Shown here in pieces: positions 34,401 to 41,927 of a DNA stretch of 64,000 nt. The stretch spans positions 692,001 to 756,000 of the forward strand of contig NZ_PDJO01000001.1 of assembly GCF_002563775.1 (NCBI RefSeq). Reading direction: 5' to 3'. The position numbers and the translations under genes are program-made. Source of the stretch: Thioclava sp. ES.031. GTDB taxonomy: Bacteria > Pseudomonadota > Alphaproteobacteria > Rhodobacterales > Rhodobacteraceae. The notes under the pieces were generated by a model. That model made no database searches, was not told where the DNA came from, and saw only the letters and a list, made by a program, of their open reading frames with translations. How positions within the stretch are numbered: position 1 is the first letter of the stretch; every line of letters starts with the position of its first letter.

Positions 34401-36591
34401 CGAGAAGCGAAGCAGGGAAGACCTGAACGCGGTTTTCTTCCCGCCGGAGAAGTGTCGCCTCTTCGAGCCAAGCCACAGCTGTCTTCACGCGGGTGTCTTC
34501 GGTGGCGCTGTCTCGCTGGAAATCCCGGTCCTTTTCCTCGTGGACGATTTCGCCTGGGGTGGCGATGACTTCACCCTTTTTGCCCGATCGAACATCGAGC
34601 CTTCGGACTGCCTTCAGGATTGCTCCGATCTCGTGACGGGCGAGGCGAGAGCGAGCGCTCAGATTGAACTGCCGGTCGACATCTTCCGAATTGAATAGGA
34701 GAATACATTTCGCAGGATCCCGATCTCGTCCCGCACGCCCGGCTTCTTGCAGGTAATTCTCCAGAGAACCCGGCACATCCCCATGCACGACGAGCCGGAT
34801 GTCGGGTTTGTCGATGCCCATTCCGAAGGCGTTGGTGGCGGCGATCACACGCAACTCACCCACTCGGAACGCTTCCTGGATTTCGCGCTTCTCATCGGCG
34901 GTAAGCCCCGCATGATAGCGCTCCGCCGCAAGCCCCTGCTGTCGAAGAAATTCCGCCACACGTTCGGTGGAGTTTCGAGTGGCACAATAGACAACAGCCC
35001 CTGAAACCCCGCTTGCCGGTAAATCTTCTTCGAGCGCAGTAAGGATATCGGCCAGCTTCGTCTGCCTCTGAGTTGGCAACACGCTGAAGCTCAGGTTCGT
35101 CCGTGATGCGCCACCGTCCAGCAGCGTGAGCTCGCACCCGAGACGCGTGCTGAAATGTTCACGGATGTCCCGAACGACATCGGGTTTCGCCGTGGCGGTC
35201 AGACAGAGAACGGGGGCTACGTCTTCGCCCGAGCTTTCCTTGATGAAACGGCTCACATAGCGATAGTCCGGCCTGAAATCATGCCCCCATTTCGAGACGC
35301 AATGTGCCTCGTCGAGAACCCAGAGGCCGACTTCGCGCTGGGCGAGCACCGAGCGGACCGAGGTGCTGCGCAATTGCTCAGGCGAGATCAGCAAGATCGC
35401 AGCCTCGCCAAGGCGCACCTTGTCCAAGGCGTCTTGCCGTTCCGGAAGCGAAAGCAGGCCGTTTATGGTGACCGCAGTGGAAATTCCGGCTCGTGCAAGG
35501 CCCTGGACCTGATCCGCCATGAGCGCGACCAGAGGGGAAATGACAACGGTCAGCGCCCCGGTCTTGTCGAAGCGCGAAAGGGCAGGGATCTGATAGCAGA
35601 TGGATTTTCCCGTGCCGGTCGGAAGGATCCCGAGAAGGCTTTCGCGTCGCATCGCAGTCTCGACGATGCGTTCCTGAAGGGGGCGCCCGAATTCATCGAC
35701 AGGCTCCGGACGAAAGCTTTCGAAGCCGAACCAGCGGCTCAGCGCTTGCTTGGGGTCGTTGTGAGCCGCGCAATATTGGCAGGCAGTGTCGTCGCATCTC
35801 GTGTCGCGCAAGGTGCGAACGATCCGCGCGGCGTCGCGGAACTGCGCGCGGACCCAAGGGGGCATCACGGAGTCACCGCCCGCAACCGAGATCCAGGACA
35901 GTGCATAAGCCAGGGGCCAGCTGAGCGAGCTATCGTCGAGACCCTTCAGAACTTGTGTCCGCTGCGCAGCGCAGGATGACGCCTCAAGCAGGCGTTCGAT
36001 CGCGTTGCGGGCCTCTGCCAAACCGGGCGTCGGCGCGCCTCGGATTGCCGTGAAAAGCCGATCGAACCCTTCGCTGCGGGGCATCCGGCTACAGAGATAG
36101 TGGTAAGCGACCAAGGCATCGGGGGATTGCCGCCCGATCTCCGCGAAGGCGCCGATTTGATTGCCCAAGACTTCAAAGACGAGCCTCGCATCGCACTCGG
36201 GGTCATTCACATGCCCGCTCTGCAAGCGTCCGTCCTGATAATGCTTCACCAGGTGGTGGTAGGGATTACGTGGGAAAGCGAGCGGGTTAAGCCAAAGCGT
36301 GTCTATTGGAGCTTGGGTGAGACGCGCGAAGCGAGGCGATGCCGCCATCAAATGGGGCAGGTCGTGGCGCAGGATATTATGTCCGATCACGTGGTCGAAG
36401 TCGGCGCAGAATTCCTCGAGCCTGGGCAACCCTGCCTCAACGCGGGGCCCGAGGACGAGTGCCTCGCTGCCGATGACGGCGCTGGCCGCTGCAAGGGAAA
36501 ATATGCGAGCCGTCGATGGGTCGACCTCGAGGTCGATTGCCACACATCGTTCCAGAAATACTGAACCTGTCTTGTCGTTGCCCCAATGCAT
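31477..36591 (-). CDS. Exonuclease-RecQ-UvrD triple-domain helicase
   Basis: 1704 residues. An N-terminal DEDD/DnaQ-like exonuclease (CVAIDLEVDPSTARIFSLAA near 15; DHVIGHNILRHDLPHL) precedes a RecQ-type helicase with Walker A LPTGTGKSICYQIP (near 323), DEAHCVSKWGHDFRPDY (near 428) and motif VI QEAGRAGRDRDP. A middle region follows, then a UvrD-type helicase with LAGPGSGKTRVLVHRIAYL (near 1115) and VDEYQDV (near 1230), and a C-terminal KGLEFDDVVILDGGWERP motif. A cysteine cluster CDDTACQYC precedes the RecQ core. It could unwind and resect DNA during repair or act in defence. It is single-gene, flanked by intergenic DNA on both sides. Confidence 0.88.
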   Translation of the reverse strand: MHWGNDKTGSVFLERCVAIDLEVDPSTARIFSLAAASAVIGSEALVLGPRVEAGLPRLEEFCADFDHVIGHNILRHDLPHLMAASPRFARLTQAPIDTLWLNPLAFPRNPYHHLVKHYQDGRLQSGHVNDPECDARLVFEVLGNQIGAFAEIGRQSPDALVAYHYLCSRMPRSEGFDRLFTAIRGAPTPGLAEARNAIERLLEASSCAAQRTQVLKGLDDSSLSWPLAYALSWISVAGGDSVMPPWVRAQFRDAARIVRTLRDTRCDDTACQYCAAHNDPKQALSRWFGFESFRPEPVDEFGRPLQERIVETAMRRESLLGILPTGTGKSICYQIPALSRFDKTGALTVVISPLVALMADQVQGLARAGISTAVTINGLLSLPERQDALDKVRLGEAAILLISPEQLRSTSVRSVLAQREVGLWVLDEAHCVSKWGHDFRPDYRYVSRFIKESSGEDVAPVLCLTATAKPDVVRDIREHFSTRLGCELTLLDGGASRTNLSFSVLPTQRQTKLADILTALEEDLPASGVSGAVVYCATRNSTERVAEFLRQQGLAAERYHAGLTADEKREIQEAFRVGELRVIAATNAFGMGIDKPDIRLVVHGDVPGSLENYLQEAGRAGRDRDPAKCILLFNSEDVDRQFNLSARSRLARHEIGAILKAVRRLDVRSGKKGEVIATPGEIVHEEKDRDFQRDSATEDTRVKTAVAWLEEATLLRREENRVQVFPASLLVRSVDQVRKILDAAEITGNRKKQLLGIVQHIINAPADEGISTDQLSGASGLTGPALRKAMTDLEALGIANNDTNIAIHIHIGGATSSRARFESAARLERDLIAQMREDAPDADNGEASAFNLAATSQALREKGHGTVRPDVVESLLRGMAQDGRDMEGGRGNLHLRKASRSSLFVRLQRSWSVIEKTAELRRLGAERLLEHLVGRVQKGLRGKDIAVETTLGALLGAITGDAMLRSSVNDPNKLMDRALLWLHEQQVVALGKGLSVFRPAITLHLNPKGGQFTTQHFAPLEDHYTEQTIQTHVMAAYGEKGLNSINDAERLAADYFVLDRDAFMRRWMPGRGTEFRRQATGEVWKQIVEDLGNSTQEKIVQDAREQTNVLVLAGPGSGKTRVLVHRIAYLVKIKREDPSGILVLAYNRHAAAEIRERLRRLIGDDARFVTVSTIHALAMRLVGASFAGRASAEGQDFDTLLMDAVRLLRGDGLDKVEAEALRDTLIQGYRWILVDEYQDVGPEEYALISAVAGRSLEDPDLRISLFAVGDDDQNIYSFAGASIRHIRQFEQDYSAKPFFLTENYRSSHHIITAANAVIEAASERMKLGHDITVDKDRAKAPPGGVMESLDPVAQGRVQILSCPSGNDAQAMAALEEMVRLSQLIPDWTWSRAAIISRDWRKLAPVRDFAEALGIPVEFANEKLPGLWRMREMQSFIEALRADHGRVVSLGDLTEILNAIPSSRWTDRIGEGLGLLAREVDGRNLPAPDVIEWFAEWSREAWGEQRGLKLLTAHRAKGLEFDDVVILDGGWERPSRNEDQDAPRRLFYVAMTRARRNLIVMSNDNHEYLPAQSTSIVSRTANPDLTAFPGPRRHYQSAEMRMVDLSFAGRQRTGHPALRAILEANVGNAISLTQDNDRWYLKDAQGRSLGRMSKSFVPPPNTRFARGEIAAILRWRKENGDEAFHHMLKRDAWEVVIPELVFEAD

Positions 36592-36946
36592 GCCCGGATG
36601 GGATCCGTCTTTTACACGTTAATGTGACGACCCTATCCTCTTTAGGAAGAAAGGAAAGATGTTCGCGCTTTTTTCGTGGTGACTCACAACTGAGGTTTCA
36701 TTCATCTGCGCGGGAGCCCGGTTGGCGGTGAGCCACCGCCGCTAGTGTATGGGCAGAGAGGCGACCTCAACCAACCCGATCAGAAGGTGCAACGAGTAGG
36801 TTATATTGTGCCAGATTCTGTTCAACGATCAGAGAGCAGCTCAGCGATAGGGCGCGCGCTTCCCTTCTTCCACATCGGGTTGAAGGCTCTTTGACCCATC
36901 GAGATAAGTGCCGTGCCAACCCCAAAAGCAGCTCGGTGTATCGGCC
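36592..36946. other. Gene-free stretch
   Basis: Lies between the helicase start and the end of nsrR. Probably holds the helicase promoter. No feature identified. Confidence 0.4.
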
Positions 36947-37372
36947 TTACGAGATCGCCAGCCCGAAATCGCGCGGCGAGATCGCGATATCCGCAATCGT
37001 GTAGTTGTCCAGCGTTGCCAAGAAAGCCGCGCGGGCTTCCGCCAAGGGGGAAATCAAACGGCAGGACGCTGTGATCGTGCAATCGCCGCCGCTGCGCATA
37101 CATTCGACCAGATCGAAATCCGTCTCCATGTGGCGCACAATTGTTCCGACGCCGATCTCTTGGGCGGCACGTGCAAGCCCCAAGCCGCCGGACCGACCGC
37201 GTTGTGCAGTCAGAAATTCGCCTCGGGTCAACGCGTTGACAACCTTCATGACCGTGCTTCGGGGCGCATGATAGGCCTCGACGAGATGATCGATCGTGAA
37301 ACGGCGGTCTTTCATCGACGCCGCATAGATCATGACGCGCAAGGCGAGGTCCGTGGTGTCGTTCAAGCGCAT
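36947..37372 (-). CDS. nsrR: Rrf2-family nitric-oxide-sensing repressor
   Basis: 141 residues. N-terminal winged helix (MRLNDTTDLALRVMIYAASM, APRSTVMKVVNALTRGEFL) and three clustered cysteines (C-x6-C-x5-C in ECMRSGGDCTITASC) that would hold an iron-sulfur cluster, as in NsrR. Divergent from hmp, its usual target. Start at 37372, where the family begins; a frame to 37468 is longer. Nitric oxide would destroy the cluster and release hmp. Confidence 0.88.
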   Translation of the reverse strand: MRLNDTTDLALRVMIYAASMKDRRFTIDHLVEAYHAPRSTVMKVVNALTRGEFLTAQRGRSGGLGLARAAQEIGVGTIVRHMETDFDLVECMRSGGDCTITASCRLISPLAEARAAFLATLDNYTIADIAISPRDFGLAIS

Positions 37373-37464
37373 TCGCACATCTCTCCTGATCGGGCTCCCA
37401 AGCGACCCGTCTCGTATCACGAGGCCGGACAGAATGTCGCACAGGAAAAACATACCTGTGATTG

Positions 37465-37492
37465 GCATCTTAATTCGCGGGAGAATAGATGC
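37465..37492 (+). promoter_or_regulatory. Candidate NsrR operator
   Basis: GCATCT (37465-37470) and AGATGC (37487-37492) face each other across 16 bases, with further TTAATTC/GAGAATA symmetry inside. NsrR sites are palindromes containing GCAT and ATGC halves. It lies 34 bp before the hmp start, in the nsrR-hmp gap. Confidence 0.55.
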
Positions 37493-37528
37493 GGATCATC
37501 GGCATGTTTTATAACCTAGGAGACAATG

Positions 37529-38710
37529 ATGGCCAAGCCGCTCTCGGAAAACACACTCGCGATCATCGAAGCCACTGCACCCGTCGTCGCCGAGCACGTC
37601 GATCAGATCGTGCCGGTCATGTATCGCAGGCTGCTCGCTGCTCCCGAAATTCGGGCGCTGTTCAACATGTCGCATCAGCATGGCAACTCGCCGCAGCACA
37701 AAGCGCTCGCGGGGGCGCTGGTGGCCTATGCGACCCATATCCGGAATCCCGGGGTCTTGGCCGATGCGCTGGAACGGATTGCACAGAAACATGTCGGTTT
37801 GCAGATCCTCCCCGAGCATTACCCCCATGTCGGCGAAGCGCTGCTGGGCGCTGTCGCCGAGGTGTTGGGCGAGGCCGCGACCCCCGAGATCCTGAATGCC
37901 TGGGGGGAGGCCTACTGGTTCCTTGCCAATACGCTCATCGCGCGGGAGGAAGAGATCTACGCCGGTGCGGAAGAAAAGGACGGCGGCTGGCGCGGGTGGC
38001 GGCGCTTCAAGGTTGGTGCGAAGGACAGCGAAACCTCCGAGATCGCGTCCTTCACGCTCTATCCCGTGGATGGGTTGCCTGTTCTCAAGCATCGCCCCGG
38101 TCAGTATCTGAGCTTCCGCTTTGCTCCTGCGGAAGGCGAGGAATATCGGCGCAACTACTCGATCTCCTCGGCGCCGGATGGTCAGTCCTACCGCATCACC
38201 GTCAAGCGCGAGCCCGGCGGGCGGATTTCCAACTGGCTGCATGATGTGGTCGAGGTCGGCGCCGAGTTAGACGTGGCCGCGCCCGCTGGCGAGTTCTTCC
38301 TCGATCCCGCAGACAAGCGAGAGGTGGTTCTGCTGTCAGGCGGCGTTGGCCTCACTCCGATGATCTCGATGCTGGAGAGCTACGGCGGCGGCGATCTGCG
38401 GATGGTCTATGTCCACGCGACGCGGAACGGCCAGTCCCATGCGCTTGCCGCGACCTCCCGCGCGAAGGCGCATGAGAGCCACGTCTTCTACGAGGTGCCG
38501 GAAAAGAGTGATGTCGCAAACGGGGTTCATACCGGCCGCGTCGATCCGAACTGGCTCGTGCAGATCAGCGATCCGGCCAGGGCGGACTATTTCATCTGTG
38601 GCCCGACGGGATTCATGCAGGAGATGGTTTCCGGCCTGAAGGCTGCAAACGTTCCAGACGCTCGCATCCACTATGAGTTCTTCGGTCCCGCTGCCGCGCA
38701 GATCGGTTGA
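37529..38710 (+). CDS. hmp: Flavohaemoglobin, nitric oxide dioxygenase
   Basis: 393 residues: globin domain with proximal His near 88 (AQKHVGLQILPEHY), FAD domain with RRNYSISSAP, and NAD(P) domain with LLSGGVGLTPMISML and FICGPTGFMQEM. It oxidises NO to nitrate with NADH and oxygen in the cytosol. AGGAGACA precedes two ATGs; the second (37529) has better spacing. Divergent from nsrR. Confidence 0.95.
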   Translation: MAKPLSENTLAIIEATAPVVAEHVDQIVPVMYRRLLAAPEIRALFNMSHQHGNSPQHKALAGALVAYATHIRNPGVLADALERIAQKHVGLQILPEHYPHVGEALLGAVAEVLGEAATPEILNAWGEAYWFLANTLIAREEEIYAGAEEKDGGWRGWRRFKVGAKDSETSEIASFTLYPVDGLPVLKHRPGQYLSFRFAPAEGEEYRRNYSISSAPDGQSYRITVKREPGGRISNWLHDVVEVGAELDVAAPAGEFFLDPADKREVVLLSGGVGLTPMISMLESYGGGDLRMVYVHATRNGQSHALAATSRAKAHESHVFYEVPEKSDVANGVHTGRVDPNWLVQISDPARADYFICGPTGFMQEMVSGLKAANVPDARIHYEFFGPAAAQIG

Positions 38711-38717
38711 TACCCCA

Positions 38718-38747
38718 CCCCGGCGCTCTATCCGTCGAGCGCCGGGG
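38718..38747 (+). terminator. Terminator hairpin after hmp
   Basis: CCCCGGCGCTC (38718-38728) pairs perfectly with GAGCGCCGGGG (38737-38747) across eight bases, right after the hmp stop codon. No T run. Confidence 0.65.
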
Positions 38748-38869
38748 CGCCGCTCTATGTGACCAGAGCTGCTTTGAAGAGATGTCGGTGTCTTGCGAGG
38801 GAGACTCACCGATCTGTTGCGCGCAGTTTTAGTATGCGGCGCGCGCAGCGCAGATCGAGCGGTAAGGTT

Positions 38870-39922
38870 TCACTCTGGCGCTTCCACCAAGATCTTCACC
38901 TGGGATTTCTCCGCGACGAGCGCCTCGAAACCTTGCTCCACGATTTCGTCGATCTTGATCCGCTTGGTCACCAGCTTGTCGGCGCTGAAATAGCCCTGCA
39001 CCATCAGCTCCATCACCGCCGGATATACATTGCGGTAAGCGATGGTGCCCTGCAGTTGGCGCTCTTTCAGAACGGCCGTATTGGGTTGGAAGGAAGCGTC
39101 CCCCTCCCAGATCGAGACGATCAGCGTCTGACCTTCGTGGCGGGTGCTGTCGATGCATTGCGGCAGAACGCGCGGCACGCCGGTCACTTCGAAAGCGACA
39201 TGAACACCGCCGGTGGCGTCACGAATTTTCGCGACGGGGTCTTCCGCCGTCGGGTCGATGGCGCTGGTGGCGCCGAGTTCGAGCGCTTTTTCGCGGCGTT
39301 CAACTGAGGGTTCTACGACATGGATCTGGGCCGCGCCCGCGACGCGCAGTGCCTCGACGACCAAAAGCCCGATCGGCCCCGCGCCGAAGACAGCAGCCGT
39401 GTCCCCGGCCTTGATCTTCGACATGCGCACCGCATGCAGCGCGACGGCGGCGGGCTCGACCAACGCGCCCTGTTCCATCGATAGCGCGTCGGGCATCTTG
39501 TGAACCATCCGTGCGGGCACAACCGAGGTCGCTGCGAAACCGCCATGCCCCCCGGAGAGCCCGACAAAACCGAGGCTGTCGCAGAGGTTGTATTTGCCCT
39601 CAAGGCAGGCGGCGCAGGTGCCGCAGGCGAAGATCGGCTCGATCGCGACACGGTCGCCGATGTTAAGTCCCGTGACGCCTTCTCCCAGCTCCGCCACGGT
39701 CCCGCAATATTCGTGCCCCATGGTGATCGGCGCCTTATCATGGCTGAGCGGATGATCCTGCTCAACCGGGACGAAGATCGGGCCCGCCAAATATTCGTGC
39801 AGATCGGACCCGCAGATCCCGGTCCATGCGACCTTGATCGCGACCTCTCCGGGACCGGGGGTAGGGGTGTCGATTTCCTCGACGCGAATGTCTTTCACGC
39901 CGTGCCAACGTGCAGCTTTCAT
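38870..39922 (-). CDS. Zinc-type 2,3-butanediol/threonine dehydrogenase-like
   Basis: 350 residues of the medium-chain dehydrogenase family. Catalytic zinc residues are in WTGICGSDLHEYL and GHEYCGTV; structural zinc is held by CGTCAACLEGKYNLC; the NAD site is AVFGAGPIGLLVVEAL. The insertion GPIFVPVEQDHPLSHDKAPI resembles (R,R)-butanediol dehydrogenases. Follows the flavin monooxygenase by 64 bp on the same strand, so it may oxidise an alcohol linked to that enzyme's substrate. Confidence 0.9.
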   Translation of the reverse strand: MKAARWHGVKDIRVEEIDTPTPGPGEVAIKVAWTGICGSDLHEYLAGPIFVPVEQDHPLSHDKAPITMGHEYCGTVAELGEGVTGLNIGDRVAIEPIFACGTCAACLEGKYNLCDSLGFVGLSGGHGGFAATSVVPARMVHKMPDALSMEQGALVEPAAVALHAVRMSKIKAGDTAAVFGAGPIGLLVVEALRVAGAAQIHVVEPSVERREKALELGATSAIDPTAEDPVAKIRDATGGVHVAFEVTGVPRVLPQCIDSTRHEGQTLIVSIWEGDASFQPNTAVLKERQLQGTIAYRNVYPAVMELMVQGYFSADKLVTKRIKIDEIVEQGFEALVAEKSQVKILVEAPE

Positions 39923-39986
39923 GGAATGTCTCCGTTCAATGGGAAAAGTTCTCCCGGCCCGTGAGGGGGCCGGGATAGGGATGAGG

Positions 39987-41786
39987 TCAGGAGAGGTGGT
40001 GGACCCGCTGGAGCCCGTAGACCGGCGTCTCCAGCCCCTCCAGCCGCGCTTTCAGTTGCAGCGCGAGATAGAGCGAGTAATGCCGCGATTGGTGCAGGTT
40101 GCCGCCCATGAACCACAGATGCTCCTGCTGGGTCGGCTTCCACATATTGCGCTGTTCGCCTTCCCACGGGCCGGGATCCTTGGTCGTGTCCGAGCCAAGC
40201 CCCCAGACCTTGCCAACCTTGTCGGCGACCTCTTGGCTGATCAGATCGGCTGCCCAACCGTTCATCGAGCCGTAGCCCGTTGCGAAGACCACCAGATCGG
40301 TGGGCAAGCGCGTGCCATCGGCAAGCACCACTGCGTCCTCCTCGAAATGATCGACCTGACCCTTGGCCAGCTTCACCTCGCCATCGATGATCAGCTGGCT
40401 GGCGCCCACGTCGATGTAATAGCCCGAGCCGCGGCGCAGATATTTCATGAACAGCCCCGAGCCGTCATCGCCCCAGTCCAGATCAAAGCCCGCCTTTTCC
40501 AGTCCTGCATAGAACTCCGCATCGCGCTCGCGCATCTGGTCATAAAGCGGGATCTGGAACTCATGCATGATCTTGTAGGGCAGGGAGGCGAAGATCATGT
40601 CCGCCTTCTCGGTTGTGACTCCGTTGGCGAGCGCCTCTTCCGAGTAGAGCGCGCCGAGCCCGATCTCCATCAGCGAGTCCGAGCGCACGATATGGGTGGA
40701 GGATCGCTGCACCATGGTCACATCCGCATCGCCTTCCCAGAGCGCTGCGCAAATGTCATGGGCGGAGTTGTTCGAGCCGATCACGACCACTTTCTTGCCG
40801 GCCCACGGGTCGGGCCCCTCATGCTGCGACGAGTGCTGGATCGTGCCCTTGAAATCATCCATGCCGGGGAAATGCGGCATGTTCGGCTTGCCAGACATTC
40901 CGGTCGCGAGCACAAGCTGCGTCGGCTCCAGAGTCACCGTCTCTCCGTCACGATTGACCTCGACCGTCCACTTGCCGGTGGCCTCGTCATAGCTGGCGCG
41001 CGTCACCTCGGAGCGCGTCCAGTAATTGATCTCCATCACCTTGGTATACATCTCGAGCCAGTCGCCGACCTTGTCCTTGGGCGTGAAAACGGGCCAGTTG
41101 TCGGGGAACTTGATGTAGGGCAGATGGTCATACCAGATCGGGTCATGCAGGCAGAGCGACTTGTAACGGCTCCGCCACTGGTCGCCCGGCCGGTCATGCT
41201 TATCCAGCACGATCGCAGGCACGCCAAGCTGGCGCAGCCGCGCGCCCAGCGCGATCCCGCCCTGTCCGCCGCCAACGATCAGCACGTAAGGCTGCGTGCC
41301 ATAGCCGAGATCGGCTTCTTCCGCCTCGCGGCGCTCCTTCCACGAGGTCCGGTTCTTGCGCGCGCCATGTTCAGCGCCCATCGGACGGCGCGTGCCGCGG
41401 TTTTCCTCAAAGCCTTTGAGTTCCTGAAGCGCGGTCAGCAGCGTCCAGATGCGGCCATCTCGGATGCGCATCAGGCCCCAGCCGCGGCCCGACTTCGTCT
41501 CGAAAGTGACCCAGACGGTGATCACGCCTCCCTCCTCGGCGGGGATCTCGCCCGACTGGATCTCGAAATTGCCGGGGCGGGTGTGCTCGAGCTGGTTTCT
41601 CAGCATGTCGGCCACGCCGTCCGGCCCTTCCACGGTTTTCAGGTTCCAGCTGACTGCGACGAGGTCGCGCCAGTAGCTGTCGGTCGCAAACAGCGCGGCC
41701 GCGCGGTCGATATCGCCGCTCTCCAGCGCGGCGTTGAGGCTGTCCAGCATGTCCTGGGTCTGGGTGTTGATGGTGGTATCAAGCAT
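39987..41786 (-). CDS. Flavin-containing monooxygenase with N-terminal NTF2-like domain
   Basis: 599 residues. Residues 1-125 look like a SnoaL/NTF2-like fold (MLDSLNAALESGDIDRAAAL, WVTFETKSGRGWGLMRIRDG). Then an FAD Rossmann motif VLIVGGGQGGIALGARLRQ, an NADPH motif VVVIGSNNSAHDICAALW, and the FMO-type ATGYGS near the C-terminus. Baeyer-Villiger or N-/S-oxygenase activity is likely. Start at 41786 has GAGGAGGAGA eight bases upstream; the frame to 41915 is longer but crosses regulatory DNA. Lies between the regulator and the dehydrogenase, all on one strand. Confidence 0.88.
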   Translation of the reverse strand: MLDTTINTQTQDMLDSLNAALESGDIDRAAALFATDSYWRDLVAVSWNLKTVEGPDGVADMLRNQLEHTRPGNFEIQSGEIPAEEGGVITVWVTFETKSGRGWGLMRIRDGRIWTLLTALQELKGFEENRGTRRPMGAEHGARKNRTSWKERREAEEADLGYGTQPYVLIVGGGQGGIALGARLRQLGVPAIVLDKHDRPGDQWRSRYKSLCLHDPIWYDHLPYIKFPDNWPVFTPKDKVGDWLEMYTKVMEINYWTRSEVTRASYDEATGKWTVEVNRDGETVTLEPTQLVLATGMSGKPNMPHFPGMDDFKGTIQHSSQHEGPDPWAGKKVVVIGSNNSAHDICAALWEGDADVTMVQRSSTHIVRSDSLMEIGLGALYSEEALANGVTTEKADMIFASLPYKIMHEFQIPLYDQMRERDAEFYAGLEKAGFDLDWGDDGSGLFMKYLRRGSGYYIDVGASQLIIDGEVKLAKGQVDHFEEDAVVLADGTRLPTDLVVFATGYGSMNGWAADLISQEVADKVGKVWGLGSDTTKDPGPWEGEQRNMWKPTQQEHLWFMGGNLHQSRHYSLYLALQLKARLEGLETPVYGLQRVHHLS

Positions 41787-41898
41787 CGCGTCTCCTCCTC
41801 TGCGCGTGTCTCTAGGAGGAGTATCGGCGCGTGATCGCTGAGCGATCCATGGTCGCGACGCGTGCAAAGGGAGGAAAAGCGACTGCTGCGGCGCGGCA

Positions 41899-41925
41899 TG
41901 TTGCGCGCGCAACAAGGGCGCAACA
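41899..41925 (-). promoter_or_regulatory. Palindrome plus half-site, likely activator site
   Basis: TGTTGCGCGCGCAACA (41899-41914) is a perfect 16-bp palindrome. A further half-site GCGCAACA sits at 41918-41925. It lies just past the end of the AcoR-like gene and about 113 bp before the monooxygenase ATG, the usual distance for an upstream activating site. Confidence 0.6.
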
Positions 41926-41927
41926 GA

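Noticed and set aside
39834..41834. 666-codon plus-strand frame opposite the monooxygenase
   Set aside because: Antisense of a clear flavin monooxygenase; no ribosome site or motif.
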